Below, one piece after another: positions 36,621 through 47,689 of a stretch of 64,000 nucleotides of DNA. Position 1 is the stretch's first letter, and every line of letters starts with the position of its first letter. The notes below the pieces were generated by a model. It was not told the origin of the DNA. It was given only the letters and a program-made list of their open reading frames with translations, and did not search any database. A program made the translations under genes and the position numbers. The stretch is from Mugil cephalus (Eukaryota > Chordata > Actinopteri > Mugiliformes > Mugilidae): positions 4,513,501 through 4,577,500 of the forward strand of contig NC_061772.1 of NCBI RefSeq assembly GCF_022458985.1. The letters run 5' to 3'.

Positions 36621-36782
36621 CTACACTACTACAGACTCCTTGTTGGTGGCTTTGCCAAGAGTGCATTTGGACAGGATTTGTTGGTTTAGAGTGGTTTGGC
36701 CTGGCTGAGGAAGTTGCAGTCTCACTTTCTGGTCAGTCTTCTTCCACATTTTGTACAGATGCACATGGTAGCGCACAGACAC
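36621..36782 (-). CDS. MARCH-like last exon
   Basis: 162 nt after acceptor gtttgccag, ending NKESVVV and TAG. It carries the post-membrane juxta-segment RYHVHLYKMWKKTDQKVRL. A reversed AATAAA (TTTATT at 36278-36283) is a plausible poly(A) signal. Confidence 0.93.
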   Translation of the reverse strand: MSVRYHVHLYKMWKKTDQKVRLQLPQPGQTTLNQQILSKCTLGKATNKESVVV

Positions 36783-39700
36783 CTGGCAAACGAATAACCA
36801 AAAGTCAAACACATAACAATGTCTCCTCACCAACCTTCTATACTGACAGTAGGTCATGTAACGTAAACTCCTTATGTAGAAAAAAAGCCAGTAAGTCCAC
36901 CGTGACATTAGATTATTTTATGAAAATACTGTTCTTATGAATCTGTATGTTTGAGTTTTCATTTTGGCTGATAGTATAAGGACTTATAAAACAGGAAAAG
37001 CAAAAGCTACAATTGATTAAATATGTTAGCCAAAGATTTATTTAAACTTTTACACTGATCAGTCATAACATTATGACCACCTCCCTAATATTGTGTAGCT
37101 CTCCCTTGTGCCTCCAGTTGAGGGTGCTGAGGGCGTCCTGTGGTGTGTGGCAACACGATGTTAGTGGGAGCCTTTGGGCCCTATGCACTGTGGATCATCC
37201 CATTGATACATTGTGCTTTTTCTAGTTTGCAGTGTCACAAGATGATCAGTGTTGTTTACTTCACCTGTCTGTGGTTTTAATGTTGTGGTTGATCAGTAAC
37301 AGTACCAAATCAAATGACAGCATAATGAGAAAGTAAATGTTATTCCATGGATCTACAGGTCTTCTGTTAAAACACTCCTTAAAACACTGTTACCCACCCA
37401 AAAGGGTTCTAGGTTCAACCTTGCTGATTGGCTTTGGTCTTTCTAGGTGGGTTTTCTCTGGGTACCCTGTCTTCCTCCCACAGGCCACAGATGTGCTTAT
37501 CAGGTTGTTAGTTGTTAGGTGATTGGTTGTTTGGTTCTGTCTATAATGTACTCCATATGTACTCTGTGTCTATCCTGTCAGATGGATGTTCAGGTTTAAC
37601 ATATGATTAATTGTTACTTGGTTACAATGAAGGTTGGGGAGCTTGAATTAAGTGTAATATGTTGGCTGAAAGGGCAGTATTGGTTCCAAACTTACCACAG
37701 TCCAGAAAACATATATGGTGAAAAGGGCCAGCGTGAGGACCAGGAGCCCCAGTGCCTCCATGCCATTGGTGTAGTAGAGGTCCATGGCTCCTTGAACACA
37801 CAGCCACCCTGATAAGCTGGCTAGGGGCGTGATGAAGAGGAAACATGCTGCATCACCACAGAGTGTCCTCCTCTGCTGCTGCATGGATGGAGAACATAAC
37901 CACTGGGAGAGGAAGAGGGGGAATGAGGCCTGATTGACAGCATATCGTAAAAGACAACATCAGAATGGTGTGCATGCTGGGGGCGAGATGATTATAATGG
38001 TCATAATGTGGAAAAATACACGCTAAAAATTCTCTTGGAACTGGAATGTACAGTGTGTGGATATACAGATATAGGTAAGTTTGTATGCTTTTTATCTATT
38101 TAATGGGTGATATTGTTAGAATGAATATGAAATCAATCCTTGTACATGATGACAACATGGGAGAAAGCACATGTGAATAAAAAACCTTCATCTTGTTGCA
38201 TCTCTGAGTTTGAATGACTTGTATGACATATAATTTATACCCTGTGACTATGCCAGACTCCTGCATCATTGCTTTACTTGCATGAGAAATGTCATGCAAG
38301 GTCCCAACCAAGTGAGACCAACTGAAATCCAAAGCAGGTAAAGACCAGAGATTCTGTGGGAGTACACTGAGTGTGCGGGGCCTGCTCTGGCGATGAGAGA
38401 TGAATAACACCTACACATCACAAATGTAACGTATTGCACCTGTGTTTCTGAGCACGAGTGCAGAGCTGCCCGACATGGCAGAGAACAGAGATTACAGGCC
38501 ACGACCACATGTGCAACTGGACAGAAGGAGACACGGACACACTTTCCTTCACTGTCGCAGCGTAGAGTAGCAGGCGAGGGAAACATCATCTAATCTGGCT
38601 CTCAGGCTAAGTGGCTTTAGCAGTACTCGTGGTCCAGCTGACAGCAGCGTGTTCTTTAACGTGAAGGCAACAACCTGCAGAGAAGCACCTCCCACTCACT
38701 GTGACATCAGCTGTTTCATTCACTTAAAACAGGGGGACTTCATTATTTCTGTCTTATATTCTCTTCTACTAGCTCTGTTGCAGTTATAGTTTTGCTGAAG
38801 TACAAAACAGTAAAAACATACAAGTACCTGAAACTCAGCAAAAACGCTGACAACACTGTACAACGAGCCAAGAGAATATATTTGTTAGGAAAATTCAACT
38901 CTTTTGACGTCAACAGACCTAATTTACCTTTTATAAAACTTCTGTTGAGTCTTCTCAATACTTTGTTTTTATATGCTGGTTTAATGGACTGTGCTCAAAA
39001 ATCACCTGAAGGTCTGAAGGAGTGGGTTGGTTCAGACAGGGGACAGAATATTATCCCAATTTGTAATCAAGCCCTCAGGAGGGCTGTGTTATGTGCCGGT
39101 ACAGAAATCAAACCGCTACGCAAATTCTTTTATCCTTTCCACCATGAGGCTGCTAAATGCACATATGCAGAGTGAGCCTTGAATTATTTAACCTGCATCT
39201 TGCCCCACTGTGCCGTGAATGGCTGTGGTCACTGTTGATATAACGACTGATGATGCTAGACTGTGGATGTTAATTCTGTGTACTATTTATCTCTTTTATA
39301 GTGTATTTTGTTGTGTTTTTTTGCGGACAGGTTGACTACAAAATGAATTGCCTCCCTAGGACTAATAACGATAACATAATCTGAATCTGAATGTGAATCT
39401 GATTTGATTTTACACTATTTGTGTATATTTATTCTATTTAAGTTGACCGTCTAAAATCAATATTCCTCTTTTAGTGCTGCTTGGTTTGTCACCAGTCAAG
39501 CATGAGAAAATCAGAAATTCACTTTAGTGGTAATGAGAACAGAGTGCTGAGCAGCAGTAGGTTAATGAGCATCAGAAATTACAGTGTTGTGTACTGCAAG
39601 GGCCTACCTCAGTAAGAGGCTTTGGCAGGCGCTCCAGTGCGAACTGGTGGTGGCAGAGCTCACAGTGGCCGCTGTTGGAGGCGGTGAGCCACTGCTCCAA

Positions 39701-40772
39701 GCAGGTCCGGTGCACCATGGCCAGGGTACCGGAGCACTCACACGGGGAGAGAAGCTCCCCCGAGGTTTGGTCTTCATGGCAGATCCGACAGAATGGCTCC
39801 TCACTGCACAAACTGACACACAAAATAACATTAGTTATTTAATAAGAATTGCCACAAGGCATCAGGACTTATTTTGGCTGGCACATTTTGCACAGGATCA
39901 TTTTTTTCATTGGTTTAACTTAATTTATTTTTTATATATTATTGAGTAATTATTTTCTTCTTGTAAACATTTCATGTATACACTGATCAAGCCTCCTTTG
40001 TGCCTCCAAAACAGTTGTTTCTCATCAGAGAATGGACATGGTCCTTCTGAGGGTGTCCTGTGGTGTCTGGTAACAGAATATTGTTAGTGGGGGTCTTTGG
40101 GTCCTATGGGTTGAGGGGAGGGGCAGATCAGGCTTGTTCCAGTGCATCCCACATGCATTTTAACAGTATGGGATGTAGTGAATTTGGAGGCCAGGTCAAC
40201 TATGTTTTAAATTATACGAATCCTGACCTAAACAGAAACACACTGCACATTTCAATAAAATTATCTAGTTTACCATCTTCATACCAACCATTAGCCTGGA
40301 AGATGATTTGTTTTTATTCATTTTCTTTATGTAGTTCTCAACTTTAAGGCCCAGAAATGAAAAACCTCTGAGACATGGGGATAATTCAGCATGTACCACA
40401 GTATAAATCTACTGTATCAACATCTAAAAAATGTGAGATTAAATCCCAATTCAAAACTTCTAATAGTTATAGAGGAACAGAGTACATGTGTGTACTGCAT
40501 ACATTCTCAGACAGAAGCCTTATAAATGTTTCCATTGGTATTTTGACCTGGATGGTGGAAACAGATCTGTAGAACTAATATTACAAGTGTGTGATTGTTG
40601 TTTTTCATCTACTAAAACATTTATGTTACCTTTTTGTGACTGCTGCACATTCCTTAGTGGGCATTTCTATGTGATAGCTGTTGAGCTCTTCCTCTTGCCC
40701 ATGTTCAGACATTAATGTGACCTCCCCCACAGGACTGGACACCCACAGACTCCTGGGATCCTCTGCTGTCAT
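36621..40772 (-). CDS. Membrane-associated RING-CH E3 ubiquitin ligase, MARCH2/3 type
   Basis: Four coding exons (40772-40630, 39812-39608, 37902-37696, 36782-36621) join in phase to 238 codons plus stop. Mammalian MARCH2 and MARCH3 are about 250 residues. A short divergent N-terminus leads into a RING-CH (C4HC3) domain: CRIC, then SPCECSG, VHRTC and CELCHHQF, with all eight zinc ligands present. Two hydrophobic segments follow (CFLFITPLASLSGWLCV and ALGLLVLTLALFTIYVFW), then a conserved cytosolic stretch (VSVRYHVHLYKMWKKTDQKV) and a C-terminus ending NKESVVV. The ETVV/SVVV-type end resembles the PDZ-binding end of MARCH3. Family members ubiquitinate membrane proteins in endosomal and secretory compartments. 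The N- and C-termini diverge from both MARCH2 and MARCH3, so a third paralogue is likely and I give no symbol. Confidence 0.9.
37053..37297 (+). mobile_element. MITE-like non-autonomous DNA element with imperfect terminal inverted repeats
   Basis: The left end actgatcagtcataacatta and the reverse complement of the right end, actgatcaaccacaacatta, match over roughly 27 bp with few differences. It is 245 bp long and non-coding. Related copies or fragments are at 39981-40165, 11395-11660 (inverted), 16536-16570 and 32165-32215. It sits in the last intron of the MARCH-like gene. Confidence 0.7.
37696..37902 (-). CDS. MARCH-like exon 3 (two membrane segments)
   Basis: 207 nt, acceptor cctctcccag, donor ACTGTG|gtaagt, phase 0 at both ends. 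It begins WLCSPSMQQQRRTLCGD and includes both transmembrane helices with the family-conserved FLFITPLA and ALFTIYVFW motifs. Confidence 0.95.
38940..39400 (+). repeat. Possible LINE 3' end relic
   Basis: The frame around 39110-39180 reads RKFFYPFHHEAAKC, reminiscent of the post-reverse-transcriptase tail of fish non-LTR elements. The segment ends in a T-rich tail with short tandem words (ctgaatctgaatgtgaatctg) near 39380-39405. Weak evidence. Confidence 0.3.
39608..39812 (-). CDS. MARCH-like exon 2 (RING-CH domain)
   Basis: 205 nt, acceptor gttttgtgtgtcag, donor ACTGAG|gtaggc. It holds the complete C4HC3 RING-CH and ends RLPKPLTE, equivalent to RPRPLTE in MARCH2. Confidence 0.95.
39981..40165 (+). 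mobile_element. MITE-like element, second copy (truncated)
   Basis: Starts cactgatcaagcctcctttg and carries the same internal wording as the copy at 37053 (gagggtgtcctgtggtgt, attgttagtgggggtctttg). The right end is degraded. Confidence 0.6.
40630..40772 (-). CDS. MARCH-like exon 1 (start codon)
   Basis: ATG at 40772-40770. It reads MTAEDPRSLWVSSPVGEVTL, then an acidic stretch and PTKECAAVTK, with donor AAAAG|gtaaca in phase 2, which matches the RING exon. Sequence is not conserved with MARCH2/3, as expected for this N-terminal region. An upstream acceptor (gtatatag) suggests a further 5' UTR exon. Confidence 0.7.
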
Positions 40773-42033
40773 AACTGCTATATACGGGGCCAGTCGGATA
40801 TATATGTTATCAGATGTTATTAAATTATAATATATTACATGTGATATTATAAAAATGACAGATCGGTAATGTAATACACTTTTTAGTTAAATGTGACATG
40901 ACTTTGCAAAACAAGTTAAAACAATAAATGAATTGTTCATTTATGAGAATTGAATAACATTCTGTGTTCTGTCTGCTCTTATTTGTTTTCAGTAGTTAAA
41001 ATAATTGAAAAATAACTTAAATAAAAACTCCAGATAATACTAACTATATGACAGAATACACACGTGAATACTTCAGGGAATCAAATGCAGTGAACAGACA
41101 ACAAATATTATAGGCAACCATATGTGGTAACATTGTAGTGCATGTAGTCAAAGCCAGGTACTCTGTAGATTTCACTTTATCTTTCTGCCAAACATTATGA
41201 TTCTGATAGCCAAATGATTATATCAGTGTCTTACCTGTGGGGGTATGTATCTTGAGTCAGCCTGTGATTATCCTAGCTTAGCATAAGGACTGGAGCCAGA
41301 GGCGAACAGGCATTCTGATCAGTCCCAACACAACAAATAGGGTGAGTTAGATTATTTCTTGACAAAACCTTGTTTATTCACCAGGCACTAGGTACTGCCT
41401 CCCCTTCCCCTAAGGACATGTTTACAGATACAAGCTTTAATCTAAACCACAGGTTTTAGTATTAGCCGTTGATTACACATTTATGAAAAAATATCAGCTT
41501 GATTAAAACAAGGATCAGTACATCTGGTAGTTCAATCATGTTATTGAGACCCTAACGCTGTACTCATCAATACTGATTCCTTCTTTGGTCTCATTCAACT
41601 ACAAAAACATTGTTGCTATGAATGGGCAAAATCAATTAATGCAGCTTTACAGTCTTTTTTCTTAAATCACATGTAATGGTCTATCAGTGTATAGTATTCA
41701 TCTGTCTCCAAAAAAAAGTCGGTTTAATTTTTTGTGTTTCTACTACAGTAAACTGCTTCATGCCTGCTTGTTTCAACACGCAGCCTGCATCCACTGAAAC
41801 AGTTTGGCCGTATTCTGGCTCACTCTAAGATGTGCAGACATGGCTCAGGTCAACACACAGCTGACCTTGTTCAGACTGATAACACACGCACAATCAGGGG
41901 CACGTGAAACACAACGTTGACCAGTTGAAGTATCAAGTCAATCACATGTAGTGGAGCTAAGGACAGCTAAATCAATATGTTTTAAACAACATGTTCAACA
42001 AAGTAACAACACAATCCTTAACAGCATTCTTAC

Positions 42034-42290
42034 CGCAAGCTCGATCTCCGCCAGCAGCCTGTAGCAGTGTGAGCTCCCATACCATGAACAGCAGCCCTTT
42101 CCCTCTCTGTTTATCAGAGAGTCGCTGCATGGAAGCTTCTCTTCCTAAAGCCTGCCTGCAGATTAGCATGGCTGACGGACAGTGGTGAGAATAGAGAGGG
42201 ATTAGACGGAAGGAAAGTAAGGGCCGGGCCAGACAAATAGAAATCACATCAGAGTGAGTTACACCACGCAGGAGCACCACCTCACCATAT
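42034..42290 (-). promoter_or_regulatory. Possible 5' UTR exon of the MARCH-like gene
   Basis: The segment ends in a strong donor (CTTGCG|gtaaga at 42033). It is somewhat GC-richer than its flanks and lies 1.3 kb upstream of the ATG exon, which has its own acceptor. An open frame runs through it but looks non-coding. The transcription start is not determinable. Confidence 0.35.
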
Positions 42291-43123
42291 CCCCCTTAAT
42301 CCTGTTAGGAGGCTACCAGGCAGGCAGCACAGTGAGCCATTTACTGGCCTCATGGTAATGTAGGCACTGCAGATGAGGAGGGACAGGAGGCCGAGTTGTT
42401 GCTGTTGTGTCTAGTTTTGGAAAGGGGCGCTCTAATTATGGGGGAGACATTTGGAATGCTGAAATAGAAACAAAGCATATTAAAATCCCCTAAAACTGAA
42501 TTAATTTAATGTCCTTGGTTGAAATGCTTTGACCCTGTGATTGCTTGGAATGTGCTTGGAATGTCTCAAACTATTGATGCAAGTGTTCCTCCTTGATAAA
42601 TTGATTGAATAGCACCAGTGGTTCAGGATAGAAATGTAAATGGTGTTAATTACTGCTACAGTAGAATTTTGCTCATACCTTTTTAGGGCATGTTGTCCTT
42701 GTATGTAGATAAGGTTTGCATTTATGAGACTACAGTTTAACTTCTTAAGTATCAATGTAAGACTAAAAATAAAGAGTAAGAGTAAAAATTTACTCCCACT
42801 GCTAAAAGTAATTAATTTAATTTATTTTTTTTAATTTTTTTTATCGTGAACCACCTACATGAATCATACAGTCGTGTTTGTATCATGTACGTATGTTGCT
42901 GATTTCTTCTTTATAAACAGGTTTTATTTTAATTTTTATTCAGATTCAGACTCGTTATCAGAACATATACTGTACATACAGGGCTAGCAGAAAACTTGCT
43001 GTTTTATCGTCTGCTCATTTTGTTATATAGATGTTTTTTGTTAACTTTATATTCAAATATTTGTACATATTTCCTCATATATTACTGGACTCTGGACTCA
43101 CCATGTGCAATCATTTCTGTGCA

Positions 43124-43146
43124 ATATATATATATATATATATATT
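43124..43146. repeat. TA microsatellite
   Basis: Uninterrupted at/ta run of about 11 units. Confidence 0.95.
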
Positions 43147-44924
43147 ATTGTGTGTATTCTTACTATAATTGTCTACTTACTCTTACTTATTCTCATTGCC
43201 TACATTGCTCTTTGTTCTGAACACTGGTACACTGTGAGTAGAAGCTGCTGTAATGAAAAGTAATTTCTCCCTGTGAACAATAAAGTTTGCTATTATCTTA
43301 TATTAACATATGTGAAATAAACCGTAATTAATAACAATAATAATTAATAAGGTGCTGCCAAGTGTAAGTGTAAGGAGTGTAAGCAAGTGTTAGTGAGAAG
43401 TTAACGTCATTCATGTGAAGCCTGTAAATCTCATGTTCAGTATAGAATATAGAGATAGGGATGAAATAACATTCACCAGATTGAAAAATAAAATAAATGA
43501 AAAACAGCATTCTGATGTTGGTGGCTAAGTCTAGCATTTTGATTTTCAGCTGTTGCGGCAGTGCTTCACTATTGATAATAACACATTGATGTGTGTCGTC
43601 TAGATGATGAAAGTGTTTTAAAGCAAAGACACATTCCGTTCACATCCAACCCAGCAGAACCTCTAAAACGCCCCGGCATAGACCCTACACCTATGACCAA
43701 AGGTCCCTTCAAATTTTAAATTTGTCGCGCAGAATAATTTAAGATATTGAGTCAAAAGACAATCTTCAAATGAATATCCTCTGTCTAAGTGAAATAAGCA
43801 TTGTGCTCAGTACACTGTGCAACACAGTGAAACAGAAAAACATTTCAGTACCAGACAGTGTAAGGGTTAAAGGAGGTGTCCCATTCATATTTATTGTAAA
43901 AAGAGAAAGAGGAGGACTGTCACGGGCAGAGCACCGGTGCTTTTCTTTCTCCCTCTTTTCACTCTAATCCTGTCTGCCTTTCACTCTCAGACTGCTCCTG
44001 AACAAAGCGCAGGGGGAAAGCACGGCATTGAGAATTCCTTCGTGAACAGCGTGAGAGGTTGGATAAACCTACCTCAGACATACATGCATGCAGAGGGCCT
44101 CCTCACACTGCTCTGGAGAGAGGCTCTTTCCTGTGCTCAACGTGGCCTGTGTGTGTGCTGCTTGGATGCTGTCTCTGGCTGCGGCTCTGGATCAGCTGAT
44201 GTTGTGTCTGGGCTTTAGTCAAGGTCTATTTGAGATCAGTGGAAGCGTCTGCCCCCTCCTCAGTATGTATTGTGTTAAATGGGACTGGGGCCCTCACTAA
44301 TCCTGCTCAGGGCAGGAGCGAGGGGCCACTCGCCAGTCTATCGATCGCTGGTTCCATCAGGTCCCATAACAGCCATTAAAAGATGTTAATCCACTGTTTA
44401 CTTCAGTCTGGATCGATAGGAGACAATAGCACTGTAGGAGACTGTCTGGATCACGTTTTACCTGCACTCTGTCTGTCACCATCATGATTAATATACTGCT
44501 ACACCTGCTCCCAGTAGGTACCATTGAATAAAAGAAGGCTTCAGTACGCTTTGATTAAAGTCTTGGTTGTGGCAAATGTTAAAAGCATATATTGCTGTTC
44601 TGAATGTCCACACTGAGAAGGGAGAAGCTTGCCTTTACCCAGTTTATCTCCAATTCCAGTATGGTTTATGCTGGTCTATGAGTATATTGTGTTTATATGA
44701 AACTACTTTGATAGACTAAAAGCGGCCATGTAACTCTGTCCTTGGCAGGTGGTATCGATAACTGAAGGATTCACATTCACAGTGATTTAAAATAAAACAC
44801 AGTTGCTTAAAAACATCCAGTAATAAAGCATAACTCACTCACTGGATTTTATGCTTAAACTTATATTCATCACTGAAAAACTATCACCTCTATTATAGGA
44901 GGTGGAGATAAAGAAATCAACAAA

Positions 44925-45060
44925 GTGGTAAATGGTAAATGGTCTTATTTTTATATAGTGTCTTTCTACCCATTCGTGCTTGCTGGGAGCAACAGGGGGT
45001 TTGGTGTCTTGCTCAAGGACACTTCAGCATGTGCACCCACTGAGTCAGAGCTCTGTGTTT
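44925..45060. repeat. SINE-like fragment
   Basis: It reads gtaaatggtaaatggtctta, then tttttatatagtgtctttct and gtgtcttgctcaaggacact. This is the common fish repeat also present in longer form at 53560-53775. Confidence 0.6.
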
Positions 45061-46100
45061 AAGTGAGGCCGCTTTTGTGAACAATAAAAAGGAAAACCTC
45101 ACAAATACACTTTCACACACACCTCTAAAGCTGATCTGTTAGTTTGGGAAAAGTTGTATCAGATGATGTGAAATGATCCAAGAACCATTTCATTTGAAGC
45201 ACACTGAGTTAAAAGATTTACAAACTATCCTGTTTGAGTGTTCGTGTCATAAATAGAACGTGGACAGACGCCTGAGACAAGGACTCAGAAGAGTTTGCCA
45301 AGATTGTTTGAAGTAAAGAAACAGGTCACTAAGTGTTTTATCTGGAGGACAAAATGATTTAATGCTAGGAGCCCTTTCAAGGGTCTGTTTTTAAAACAAA
45401 GATAAGGAGGATCAAGCCATGCTCGATCCATTCCATGCTCAACTTTGGACAGTCTTATTGTCACCAGTCTCAGTGTTTATGTCTTACTTGCTGCTCTGCT
45501 GTGCATCCTGACAGACACCACCTTTTTTTGTAACAGCAGGACAGGTGTTTTTGAGAGTCTGTCAGTTGGCATGCTCTTCTGAGCTGGTCATCATTTAAAA
45601 TGTGCCTCTCCATTAATGGAAGAGCCCATTAGGTTTCAGAGGACTAATCTGTGAAGAATGCTATATCAGTCTGCACTATCAGCAGGTCCTCCAGTAGAGG
45701 AAGGGTGATGTCTCTTGGTTTTAAAATGGATCCTAAGGACAAGAGAGAAGTGAGCGTGCCAAGTGACTCATGTCAAGTGGACATCCTTATCTCTGAAAGA
45801 TGGGTGTCTCCCTCCTGCAATGGCTCCACTGTTCCACTCCAAGGCAGCCAGGCAGGGCAGGCAAACATTTAGAGAGGAAGCCCACTGCAGGCTTCAGTAT
45901 TTGGAAGAGTATGGCTATGATATGAAGAACAGTCAGAGGAACTGCAAAACAAGGTTTTGTAGAATTAAAAAGAAGGGCAGGGTGGCTTAGTATCAGCTGG
46001 GTGGTAGTTCAGAAGGAGGAGAGGTGGATCAGTCCCAAGCAGACTGCTCTATTCAAGGCAGTTTGTCCCTCCTCGAGGCAGCCGGCAGCCACAGGCCACC

Positions 46101-47294
46101 ATGACGGAGTGGACTCTGCTCAAACGTCTCCTGGATGCTGTCCACCAGCATTCCACCATGATCGGACGTCTGTGGCTCACGGTCATGGTCATCTTCCGGC
46201 TGCTCATTGTCGCTGTGGCAACCGAGGACGTGTACACCGACGAGCAGGAGATGTTTGTGTGCAACACGCTACAGCCGGGATGTTCCACCGTCTGCTACGA
46301 CGCATTCGCTCCCATCTCACAACCTCGCTTCTGGGTCTTCCACATCATCAGTGTCTCCACGCCATCGCTTTGTTTCATCATCTACACGTGGCACAACCTG
46401 TCCAAGCTGCCGCATAACGCTGCCCTGAGACTGGGGCAAGGACCTGGGGAAATCTCAGGGCAGGGAGGCCGAGACGTACGGCAAGACGGCGGACAAGAAG
46501 CATACAATCAGAGCTGTGACTCTGACAGCTGCTCCATCCACTCCCATAAGCATCTAGGCCACAGCCTGGCAGATGTGATGGACCAAAGCCTCCAGAGAAG
46601 AGACACCAACAACATAGTGTCCTTCAGCCAGACCCGAGCCTGCGCCTTCAGGGAGGGAAATACAGAGGGTCACATAGTCTCTGGAGGGGTCCTGTCCAAA
46701 TGTTATGTCTTCCATGTGTGTTTACGGGCTATCCTTGAGGTGGGGTTTGTCTTGGCTCAATGGAAATTGTTCGGCTTCCAGGTGCCCGTCCATTTCTTAT
46801 GTACCTCGTACCCCTGCAGCCAGCCAGTGGACTGCTACATCTCCAGACCCACAGAGAAGACCATATTCCTTCTCTTCATGTTTTGTGTGGGAGTTTTTTG
46901 CATACTGCTTAACCTGCTAGAGCTTAACCACCTGGGCTGGAAGAAGATCCGTCAGGTGGTGAAGCTGAGAGAGAGAGTGTCCTGGGGAGGCTGTCCAGGT
47001 CTGGAGGGGGGCTATGAAACCTTCCCTCCAGACAGCCCCTCTCTCATATCTTCTCTTGGCTTCAGGGAAGTGACCAGCACCACATCACTGCCCACTTTTG
47101 ACTTGGTGGTCGGTCACCAGCCTGACTGGAGCTGTACTATGAAATGTGCCAAGATGAGGGAGCCTGAGGACGCCAGAAAGACTAGACAGGAGCAATCAAA
47201 GAGACTGGAGACCCACAAAGGAGAGAGGCAGCCTTTGAAGAGTAAGAGGGAGATCAGAGGGTCCAAGCAGAGGAGCATTGAGGTCTGGATATAG
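46101..47294 (+). CDS. Connexin (gap-junction protein), intronless coding region, delta/gamma-like
   Basis: Channel-forming subunit of gap junctions, 397 residues, started by an ATG in an ideal context (gccaccATG). The four-helix connexin layout is complete. M1 (about 22-42) follows MTEWTLLKRLLDAV. Extracellular loop 1 has Cys54, Cys61 and Cys65 (C-x6-C-x3-C). M2 is about 77-98 and a long cytoplasmic loop spans about 99-200. M3 is about 201-226. Extracellular loop 2 has Cys234, Cys239 and Cys245 (C-x4-C-x5-C) plus the SRPTEK motif. M4 is about 254-274 and the tail about 120 residues. The tail ends RSIEVWI. Connexin45 ends SVWI and binds ZO-1 through it, so a PDZ ligand is likely. TPSLCFI in M2 resembles delta connexins (Cx35/36), while CYDAFAPIS resembles gamma connexins. 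Cx35/36 genes have an intron near codon 24; here the frame runs uninterrupted. I cannot settle the exact orthologue. Confidence 0.93.
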   Translation: MTEWTLLKRLLDAVHQHSTMIGRLWLTVMVIFRLLIVAVATEDVYTDEQEMFVCNTLQPGCSTVCYDAFAPISQPRFWVFHIISVSTPSLCFIIYTWHNLSKLPHNAALRLGQGPGEISGQGGRDVRQDGGQEAYNQSCDSDSCSIHSHKHLGHSLADVMDQSLQRRDTNNIVSFSQTRACAFREGNTEGHIVSGGVLSKCYVFHVCLRAILEVGFVLAQWKLFGFQVPVHFLCTSYPCSQPVDCYISRPTEKTIFLLFMFCVGVFCILLNLLELNHLGWKKIRQVVKLRERVSWGGCPGLEGGYETFPPDSPSLISSLGFREVTSTTSLPTFDLVVGHQPDWSCTMKCAKMREPEDARKTRQEQSKRLETHKGERQPLKSKREIRGSKQRSIEVWI

Positions 47295-47595
47295 CCTACC
47301 ATTATAGAAAAGCATCTTACTGCCTTTTATCTTGACCCATGAATTTCAATTCAGAATTTCTAGAGTACACAGAAATTGATTCACCCAAAATAATAATAAT
47401 AAAAATAATAACGGTCTTAGTCAGCCTTAAAGGACCTCAACAGGAAGTAAAAATAATCATCGCATATGAGTGACAAATGAAAACTCCACTGAAGGAGATT
47501 AACTGAACCGCTCAAATATGTGACTTAAGTTTGAAACCTCTGTGTAGAAAAACAGCAGTACTCTGTTATTTTGTTGTTACTTTGTGATTCTGGTG

Positions 47596-47668
47596 AATAA
47601 ATCTTGTATTTTAACACAAACGACTTAAAATCATTCAGACTACATTCTGACTTTTGTTCCTTAATAAA
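47596..47668 (+). terminator. Poly(A) signals after the connexin
   Basis: AATAAA at 47596-47601 and 47663-47668, about 300-370 nt after the stop. A short TA run follows at 47669-47687. Confidence 0.55.
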
Positions 47669-47689
47669 ATATATATATATATATATAAA

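Larger units (their letters stand above)
40773..46100. other. Intergenic stretch between the MARCH-like gene and the connexin
   Basis: No coding exon was recognised. It holds the possible MARCH 5' UTR exon near 42.1 kb, a TA microsatellite (43124-43146) inside a LINE-tail-like AT-rich segment (about 42920-43310), and a SINE-like fragment at 44925-45060. The last kilobase may contain untranslated sequence of the connexin gene. Confidence 0.5.

Noticed and set aside
41972..42280. 102-codon minus-strand ORF upstream of the MARCH-like gene
   Set aside because: It is interrupted by a good donor at 42033 and has no protein-like motifs. Kept only as a possible 5' UTR exon.
46049..46288. Minus-strand and alternative-frame ORFs over the connexin
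   Set aside because: They overlap the conserved connexin M1 and loop 1 and have no recognisable domain.
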